Positions 13,015 through 18,066 of a DNA stretch of 18,066 bases are shown here, in pieces. This DNA comes from Actinomycetota bacterium (GTDB taxonomy: Bacteria > Actinomycetota > Acidimicrobiia > Acidimicrobiales > Microtrichaceae): contig SXMI01000010.1 of the NCBI GenBank assembly GCA_005777415.1, forward strand, positions 1 to 18,066, in the 5' to 3' direction. Position 1 is the first letter of the stretch. Each line of letters opens with the position of its first letter. The translations under genes and the position numbers were made by a program. The notes beneath the pieces are model-generated. The model searched no databases and was not told the origin of the DNA. It worked only from the letters and a program-made list of their open reading frames with translations.

Positions 13015-14477
13015 ATCACTCCGCTGGTCCCGACCGAGCCCGGGACCAAGCACAGGACCGAGACCGGGGACAGGACCGAGGACACGACCGGGACGGAACC
13101 GGTGAGGCCGCCGGCGGCATCGGTGACCCGATGGCGGTCGGTCGACGGGTCGAGTCGGGTCCCACCCGGGCCGACCTGGCCGGGTGGACCGAGGGCGAAC
13201 TGCTCGCCGCCTTCGAGAAGACCGAGCGCACCCGCCGGTCCCTGGACGCCACCGCCGCCAACCTGGCGCACGAGCTCGACCGTCGCGGCACCACGACCAC
13301 CCGGGACGGCCTGCGGACGCCGGGCTGGATCGCCTGGCACTTCGGTCTCCCCCGCACCGACGCCGGCGCCCTGGTCCGGATGGGTGAGTTCCTCGCCGGC
13401 CACCCCGTCATCGAGCAGGCGCTCCTGGACGGGACCATCTCGGCGGCACACGTCCGGTTGCTGGCCCGGGCGTGCACGCCCCGCGTCGCGGAGGTGGTGC
13501 AGCTGATCCAGGAGCAGCTGGTCGACCTTGCTTGCGGCGCCCGGTTCGAGACCTGGTCCCGTGACGTCCGGGCCCTCCTCGACCTGGCCGACGCCGACGG
13601 CGGCCACGACCCGCGCCCGCAGGACAACCACCTCTCGGTCGTGAGCGACTCCGACGGCGGCGTCCTGGTGCACGGCGAGCTCGTCGGCGAATGGGCGGCG
13701 GAGTTCCGGGCCGCGATCGACGCCGAGGCCGACCGGCTCTTCCGGACCATGACGCAGGACGCCCTCGCGACCGGCGGCGAGGCCGCACCGTTGCCTCGCC
13801 CGCAACTGCTGGCGCTCGCCCTCGTGGAGCTCGCTCGACAAGGGCGGGCTGCCGGACGGTCCGGACAGGCACCCGTCGGCGACGTGACCGTCGTGTTGAC
13901 CACTCCCCCGACGCTCCCCGAGGCGCTCCGCACCCCGGCGGCGGATCAGACCGAGGCCGAGTGGCTGGAGCAGATCACCGCCGCCGCCCTCTCGGCCCAC
14001 ACCCTCGACGGGCACCCGATCCACCCGTCCACCGCCGGCCTGCTGTGCTGCGACGCCGCCCATCGGGTGCTCGTCGAGTCGTTCACCGGTGAGACGCTGG
14101 CACTCGGACGGTCCCGGCGGCTCGCCTCAGCTGCGCAGCGTCGGTCGGCCGCGGTTCGGTTCGGCGGATGCTGCTTCCCCGGCTGCGACGCCCCACCCAG
14201 CTGGGTGGAACTGCACCACACCCCCGCTTGGGAGGACGGCGGTCGGACGGATCAGGAGCACCTGGCTCCCCTGTGCCGTCACCACCACGGGATCGTCCAC
14301 CGGACCGGCTGGGGACTCGTCCCGGACGCCGACCACGGGTTCATCATCACCACGCCGTCCGGACGGGTCCTCCCGGCGCAGCGTCGGGGCCGGGCCGGGC
14401 CACCGGGCGGTGGTCTCAGATCCCGAGCACCCGCGCCGCGTTCTCACGCAGGAACTTCGGCCACACCTCGTCCTTGA
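13008..14477 (+). CDS. DUF222 and HNH endonuclease domain protein (13E12 repeat family)
   Basis: The product has 489 residues. The central ~55-330 is the helical DUF222 domain (ELLAAFEKTERTRRSLDATA, GWIAWHFGLPRTDAG, DGTISAAHVRLLARA). The C-terminal ~375-440 is an HNH nuclease: RFGGCCFPGCDAPPSWVELHH with Cys388, Cys393, His403 and His404, then HLAPLCRHHHGIVH with Cys423 and His425-427. The full set suggests a metal-dependent nuclease, although the cellular role of the 13E12 family is unknown. The first ~35 residues are an Asp/Arg/Gln-rich repeat with no family counterpart. The gene starts inside an SOS box, so LexA control after DNA damage is likely. Its last 20 residues (470-489, Arg/Pro-rich) are coded over the 3' end of the convergent amidohydrolase gene; the conserved domains end before the overlap. 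Confidence 0.9.
   Translation: MFDHSAGPDRARDQAQDRDRGQDRGHDRDGTGEAAGGIGDPMAVGRRVESGPTRADLAGWTEGELLAAFEKTERTRRSLDATAANLAHELDRRGTTTTRDGLRTPGWIAWHFGLPRTDAGALVRMGEFLAGHPVIEQALLDGTISAAHVRLLARACTPRVAEVVQLIQEQLVDLACGARFETWSRDVRALLDLADADGGHDPRPQDNHLSVVSDSDGGVLVHGELVGEWAAEFRAAIDAEADRLFRTMTQDALATGGEAAPLPRPQLLALALVELARQGRAAGRSGQAPVGDVTVVLTTPPTLPEALRTPAADQTEAEWLEQITAAALSAHTLDGHPIHPSTAGLLCCDAAHRVLVESFTGETLALGRSRRLASAAQRRSAAVRFGGCCFPGCDAPPSWVELHHTPAWEDGGRTDQEHLAPLCRHHHGIVHRTGWGLVPDADHGFIITTPSGRVLPAQRRGRAGPPGGGLRSRAPAPRSHAGTSATPRP
13032..13096. repeat. Degenerate GACCG-rich repeat at the start of the HNH gene
   Basis: Imperfect repeats include the 11-mer ACAGGACCGAG at 13052-13062 and 13070-13080, 18 bp apart. 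They encode an Asp-Arg/Gln-rich run (RDQAQDRDRGQDRGHDRD). The composition is similar to the 12-bp repeat at the start of the hydratase gene, but the unit length differs. Confidence 0.65.
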
Positions 14478-15279
14478 GCGGCACGTTCGGCAGCTCGGAG
14501 AAGATCCGCTCCAGGGTCAGTCCCATCGGGAAGTAGCCCGCGTACATGACCTTGTCGGCGCCGCGCGTGTTGGCGTAGTCGATGATCGCCTGCGGGTAGT
14601 ACTTCGGGGCGAAGGCCGAGGTCGAGTAGTAGAGGTTCGGCCACTTCAACATGAGCTTCACCGCCAGGTCCTCCCACGGCTCGGCCCCGTGGCGCATCAC
14701 GATCGTCAGCTCGGGGAAGAACCAGCAGACCTCGTCGAGCAGCTCCACCTTCTGACAGGCCATCGGCACCCGAGGTCCGGGCACCCCGACGCACATGAAG
14801 ATCGGGATCCGCAGCTCGCAGCACTTGGCGTAGACCGGGTACCAACGCTTGTCGTTGATCGGGACCTGGGGGTTGCAGCCGGCCGGGAACCCGACGACGG
14901 CCCGCAGGTCCATGGTCTCGTGCGCCCGGACGATCTGCTCGACGGCACCCATCCCCTCGTTGGGGTCAACGCCGATCGACGCCAGGAACCGGTCCGGGTG
15001 GTCCGTCAACGCCCGAGACTGGGTCCCGACCCTGGCGCCGATCATGGCCCGCTCGATCCCGTAGTGGTCCATCAGCGCCAGCGTGTGGGCCACGGGGTCG
15101 TCGATCCCCTGCGCCGCCTTCGGCACGTCCTTGAACATGTACTCGACGGGGAAATCGAACTCCTCCTGGGAGTCCCGGTCGCGCAGCTGGGGAGCCAGGA
15201 ACTCGTAGACCCGCTTCAGGTCGTCGAACGGCAGGTCCAGCATGGTGTCGATGATCCCGATCCCGGGGGGCATGGCCAT
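14416..15279 (-). CDS. Amidohydrolase-2-like TIM-barrel protein with degenerate metal site
   Basis: The product has 287 residues and resembles the amidohydrolase 2 (ACMSD-like) family of TIM-barrel decarboxylases and hydrolases. Family-like stretches are HPDRFLASIGVDPNEG (94-109), ELTIVMRHGAEPWEDLA (190-206), WPNLYYSTSAFAP (213-225), DKVMYAGYFPMGLTLERIF (242-260) and a C-terminal LRENAARVLGI. The usual N-terminal His-x-His metal motif is replaced by Asp-Thr-Met-Leu-Asp (11-15), and the usual Asp of the SDxP-type motif near the end is Tyr249. His197 is retained. It may use a different metal site or catalyse a non-hydrolytic reaction. The ATG at 15279 has TACCCT at 6 nt; an ATG two codons later is possible. 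Its 3' end overlaps the HNH gene by 62 bp, and its start lies 35 bp from the divergent sulfatase. Confidence 0.83.
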   Translation of the reverse strand: MAMPPGIGIIDTMLDLPFDDLKRVYEFLAPQLRDRDSQEEFDFPVEYMFKDVPKAAQGIDDPVAHTLALMDHYGIERAMIGARVGTQSRALTDHPDRFLASIGVDPNEGMGAVEQIVRAHETMDLRAVVGFPAGCNPQVPINDKRWYPVYAKCCELRIPIFMCVGVPGPRVPMACQKVELLDEVCWFFPELTIVMRHGAEPWEDLAVKLMLKWPNLYYSTSAFAPKYYPQAIIDYANTRGADKVMYAGYFPMGLTLERIFSELPNVPLKDEVWPKFLRENAARVLGI

Positions 15280-15285
15280 CCCGAG

Positions 15286-15291
15286 AGGGTA
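15286..15291 (-). promoter_or_regulatory. Putative -10 box of the amidohydrolase-like gene (leaderless)
   Basis: TACCCT on the minus strand lies 6 nt before the ATG at 15279 and is the same hexamer as in front of the DUF3499 gene. It is 10 bp from the candidate -10 box of the divergent sulfatase gene. Confidence 0.5.
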
Positions 15292-15301
15292 CCGGTTGGG
15301 G

Positions 15302-15307
15302 TAGAAC
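15302..15307 (+). promoter_or_regulatory. Possible -10 box of the sulfatase gene
   Basis: TAGAAC lies 7 nt before the ATG at 15315, the same hexamer as before the HNH gene. No Shine-Dalgarno is present. The last base deviates from TANNNT, so support is limited. Confidence 0.35.
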
Positions 15308-15314
15308 AGGCCCG

Positions 15315-16928
15315 ATGTCGGACCAGGTGACGCCGGACACGGACGAGGGGACCGCCCGGCGCCCCAACGTCCTGCTCGTCACGCTCGACCAGTTCCGCGC
15401 CGAGTGCCTCGGTATCGCCGGCCACCCGGTCGTCCGGACGCCGACGCTGGACCGTCTGGCCCGGGAGGGAGTGCGCTTCGCGCACCACTTCTCCAACTGC
15501 GCCCCGTGCTCCCCCGGACGGGCGTCGCTGCTCACCGGGCTGTGGCAGATGCACCACCGGGTCACTGAGAACGGCGTACCCCTCGCCGACGACCTCCCGA
15601 TGCTCGCCCGGCTGCTCCGCGACCTCGGGTACGCACCCACCCTGTTCGGCTACACCGACACCGCCCTCGACCCCCGGGGCCGACCGGCCGACGATCCGGC
15701 ACTGCGCAACTGGGAGGAGGCGCTCCCCGGCTTCGACGTCGCGCTGATGCTCGACGAACGGATCGAGCCCTGGCTCGACTGGCTCGCCGGGGTCGGCGTC
15801 ACCACCGACGACCCGCCGTGGGGCATCTACCGCCACGCCGAAGTGCCCATCCCTGCCGGCCGGGGGGCGACCTGGCCGCCGACGGTCTACGACGCCGACC
15901 ACACGGAGTCGGCGTTCGTCTCGGACACCGTGATCGACTGGTTCCGCGCCCGCAGCACCGGCAGCGACCCCTGGTGCGTCCACCTCTCGTACCTGCGTCC
16001 CCACCCGCCGTACATCGCGCCCGACCCGTACAACGACATGTACGACCCGGCCGACGTGCCCCCGCCCGTCCGACTGGCCACGCTCGCCGACCAGGCGGCG
16101 GTGCACCCGTTCCTGGAAGGCGCCCTCTCGATCGTCCCGTCCCCCGTCGACCGTCTCGACCAGGACCAGCTGCGGGCCACCTACTACGGCATGATCACCG
16201 AGGTCGACCACCAGCTCGGCCGGGTGCTGGACCACCTGCGGTCGACCGGCGAGCTGGACCACACCCTCGTCGTCGTCACCTCCGACCACGGCGAGCAGCT
16301 CGGTGACCACTGGCTCGTCGAGAAGGTCGGCTTCTACGACCCGAGCTTCAGGATCCCGCTGATCGTCCGCTGGCCCGGCATGGCCGGTCCGCCCGGTCGG
16401 GTCGTCGACGCGTTCACCGAGAACGTCGACGTGCTGCCGACCATCCTCGACCTCTGCGGCGGCGAGATCCCGGCGTTCTGCGACGGCGCCTCCCTGCGGC
16501 CGTTCCTCGACGAGGACCGCTCCGGCACCGACGCACCCGACCGGTGGAGGGACACGGTCCTGTTCGAGTACGACTTCCGCGATCCGCGCCACACCATGAT
16601 CGAGCAGCTCTACGGACTCCGTCAGGACGAGTGCGGCATCTGCACCGTCCGGGACGCCCACGGCGCCTACGTGCACTTCGGGAGCCACCTCCCGCCGCTG
16701 TTCTTCGATCTGGACGACGACCCCGGCGAGCTCGTCGATCTGGCGCCACGGGCGGGATCCGACCCGGGCGTGGCCGCCCGGATGCTGGACTACGCCGGCC
16801 GCATGCTCGACCTGCGGATGGCGCACGCCGACCCGCGACTGACCAGCACCCGCATCACCGACGACGGACCGGTCCACCGACCCGACCCGCCACGACCGTG
16901 GCTCGGGCTGTCGGACCGGCCCGGCTGA
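15315..16928 (+). CDS. Type I sulfatase / phosphonate monoester hydrolase-like enzyme
   Basis: This is a 537-residue alkaline-phosphatase-superfamily enzyme. The signature CSPGRASLLTG (65-75) fits C-x-P-x-R-x4-TG, so Cys65 should be converted to formylglycine by a separate maturase, which is not in the window. Metal and active-site residues include Asp25 (VTLDQFR), Asp324-His325 (VTSDHGEQLGDH) and Lys337 followed by VGFYDPSFRIPLIVRWPG. The Asp-Gln pair and the KVGFYDPSFRIPLI block resemble the choline-sulfatase/phosphonate-monoester-hydrolase branch. No signal peptide is seen, so it is probably cytoplasmic. The substrate could be a sulfate, phosphate or phosphonate ester. It is divergent from the amidohydrolase-like gene by 35 bp and followed after 26 bp by a phosphotransferase, probably in one operon. 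Confidence 0.9.
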   Translation: MSDQVTPDTDEGTARRPNVLLVTLDQFRAECLGIAGHPVVRTPTLDRLAREGVRFAHHFSNCAPCSPGRASLLTGLWQMHHRVTENGVPLADDLPMLARLLRDLGYAPTLFGYTDTALDPRGRPADDPALRNWEEALPGFDVALMLDERIEPWLDWLAGVGVTTDDPPWGIYRHAEVPIPAGRGATWPPTVYDADHTESAFVSDTVIDWFRARSTGSDPWCVHLSYLRPHPPYIAPDPYNDMYDPADVPPPVRLATLADQAAVHPFLEGALSIVPSPVDRLDQDQLRATYYGMITEVDHQLGRVLDHLRSTGELDHTLVVVTSDHGEQLGDHWLVEKVGFYDPSFRIPLIVRWPGMAGPPGRVVDAFTENVDVLPTILDLCGGEIPAFCDGASLRPFLDEDRSGTDAPDRWRDTVLFEYDFRDPRHTMIEQLYGLRQDECGICTVRDAHGAYVHFGSHLPPLFFDLDDDPGELVDLAPRAGSDPGVAARMLDYAGRMLDLRMAHADPRLTSTRITDDGPVHRPDPPRPWLGLSDRPG

Positions 16929-16954
16929 CCCCACCGAATCGAACAGGAGCCACC

Positions 16955-18031
16955 GTGCCGAGCAGTTCCGGATTCTCCGCCGACACCGTCCGACCCCGTC
17001 TGACCGACTGGCTCGCCGCGCGGACCGGCGGTGACCGCGTGCAGGTCGAGCTCCTGCAGGCCCCGACCGAGACGGGTCACTCCTCGGAGACCGTGCTCTT
17101 CGACGCGACCTGGACCGACGAGGCCGGCGAGCAGTCCGCCTCGCTGGTCCTGCGCACCGCCCCGAGCGGCCACACCGTGTTCCCCTCCTACGACCTGGGA
17201 CTGCAGTTCACGGTCATGGAGCGGGTCGCGGCCACCGGCGCCGTGCCCGTCCCGCCGCTCCGCTGGAACGAGCCGGACGAGTCCTGGATCGGCACCCCGT
17301 TCCTGGTGATGGACCGGGTCGACGGCCTCGTCCCGCCGGACCGACTCCCGTACACCATGCAGGGCTGGCTGCTCGAGGCCGCGCCCGAGGTGCAGCGGCA
17401 GGTGCAGACGACCGGGCTGGAGACCCTGGCCGCGGTCCACGCCATCGACTGGCGCACCGCCGGGCTCGACCTGCTCGACGCCCCGCAGTACGGCGCCACC
17501 GGACTCGACCAGCAGCTCGGGTTCTACGAGCACTTCCTGGAGTGGGGTCGGGGCGAGCACCCCCAGCCCCGACTGCACCAGGTCGCCGAGTGGCTCCGGG
17601 CCAACCGGCCCGACCCCGAACCCGACCCGGTGCTCAACTGGGGTGACTCCCGGATCGGCAACATCATCTTCCGGGACGCCACCCCCGTCGCCGTCCTGGA
17701 CTGGGAGATGGCGACGCTCGGCCCGCCGCAGGTCGACCTGGCGTGGTCGCTCCTGCTGGAGCGGTTCTTCACCGTCGAGCTGGGCGTGCCCCAGCTGCCC
17801 GGGTTCCTGGACCACGACGCGGCCGTCGCCCACTACGAGTCGGTATCCCACCGGACCGTCGGCGACCTGACCTGGTACACCATCTGGGCTGCGCACCGCT
17901 ACGCCGTCGTGATGATGCGCATCTGCCAGGCTGCCGCCCTCGACGGGATCGACATGGGCCAGACCGAGGACGACAACCTGGCGCTCTCCATGTTGAACCA
18001 CCTCCTCGCCGAACACGACCTGCTCGGCTGA
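16955..18031 (+). CDS. Phosphotransferase of the APH/ACAD10-like family
   Basis: The product has 358 residues and a kinase-like fold of the aminoglycoside phosphotransferase family, in the branch related to the kinase domain of ACAD10/11. Visible motifs: VLRTAPSG (65-72, P-loop side), TPFLVMDRVDG (114-124, hinge), catalytic loop LNWGDSRIGNII (227-238; Asp231 and Asn236) and metal-binding VAVLDWEMATLGPPQVDLAW (245-264; Asp249). ACAD10/11-type kinases phosphorylate hydroxyacyl-CoA intermediates, so an acyl or alcohol substrate is more likely than an antibiotic, though this is family inference. The GTG at 16955 has AGGAG at 16945-16949; the frame is open further upstream, but that part overlaps the sulfatase gene. 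The last 35 bp of the window after the stop show nothing recognisable. Confidence 0.9.
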   Translation: MPSSSGFSADTVRPRLTDWLAARTGGDRVQVELLQAPTETGHSSETVLFDATWTDEAGEQSASLVLRTAPSGHTVFPSYDLGLQFTVMERVAATGAVPVPPLRWNEPDESWIGTPFLVMDRVDGLVPPDRLPYTMQGWLLEAAPEVQRQVQTTGLETLAAVHAIDWRTAGLDLLDAPQYGATGLDQQLGFYEHFLEWGRGEHPQPRLHQVAEWLRANRPDPEPDPVLNWGDSRIGNIIFRDATPVAVLDWEMATLGPPQVDLAWSLLLERFFTVELGVPQLPGFLDHDAAVAHYESVSHRTVGDLTWYTIWAAHRYAVVMMRICQAAALDGIDMGQTEDDNLALSMLNHLLAEHDLLG

Positions 18032-18066
18032 CGGCTCCGCGCCGACGGGGTCCGCCGGCCGTACCG

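Noticed and set aside
13008..14477. The DUF222/HNH gene as a mobile element or homing endonuclease
   Set aside because: I see no flanking direct or inverted repeats, target duplication, intron or intein features. A single 13E12-type gene is common in actinobacterial chromosomes.
16955..18031. The phosphotransferase as an aminoglycoside resistance gene
   Set aside because: Its motifs and length fit the ACAD10-like branch, and the context is metabolic, so an antibiotic substrate is unlikely.
1..18066. A defence system, CRISPR array, secondary-metabolite synthase cluster, tRNA or riboswitch
   Set aside because: I looked for repeat-spacer patterns, defence-gene domains, large synthases, tRNA-like cloverleafs and known riboswitch-like leaders and saw none. 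I cannot exclude a small RNA without a covariance-model search.

Overview
The window is very GC-rich, roughly 70% by eye, and densely coded on both strands. I count 17 protein genes and no stretch over 300 bases without a gene. The gene types point to Actinomycetota: a DUF3499 protein, a 13E12-type DUF222/HNH protein, several P450 and CoA-type genes, and many starts that look leaderless. Acidimicrobiia (Ilumatobacter-like) is my best guess, but it rests on gene style and not on a marker gene. I see no rRNA, tRNA, CRISPR array, insertion sequence or prophage gene.

Layout. Positions 1-1693 (minus) hold the 5' part of a class I fumarase, a DUF3499 protein and an endonuclease/exonuclease/phosphatase-fold protein. 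A secreted subtilisin-like protease follows on the plus strand (1792-3456). Positions 3472-7994 form the most coherent block: a nitronate-monooxygenase-like flavoprotein and a cytochrome P450 on the minus strand, divergent from a second P450 and a TetR regulator on the plus strand. Next come an ArsC-like reductase (minus), a cytoplasmic GH3 glycosidase, a LURP-one-related protein, an enoyl-CoA hydratase-family protein overlapped by one base by an AlkA-type glycosylase, and the DUF222/HNH protein. A degenerate amidohydrolase (minus) lies back to back with a formylglycine-type sulfatase and a phosphotransferase (plus).

The most interesting structure is the 81-bp gap between the two P450 genes (5990-6070). 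It is symmetric about base 6030. Each side reads TTGAAC, 17 bp, a TANNNT hexamer, 6 bp, ATG. Each -35 box is embedded in one of two identical 14-bp palindromes, TGAACG-AA-CGTTCA. The likely ligand is the TetR protein encoded 29 bp behind the second P450. The two -35 boxes are 11 bp apart, so two polymerases probably cannot occupy the region together. This looks like a self-regulated switch for a P450/P450/flavoprotein oxidation module with an unknown substrate.

Other points of note are a LexA-type SOS box that contains the start codon of the DUF222/HNH gene, a -10-like hexamer 6-7 nt before the start codon of nine genes, an amidohydrolase-fold protein that has lost most of its expected metal ligands, and an enoyl-CoA hydratase-family protein lacking one of the two classical catalytic glutamates.
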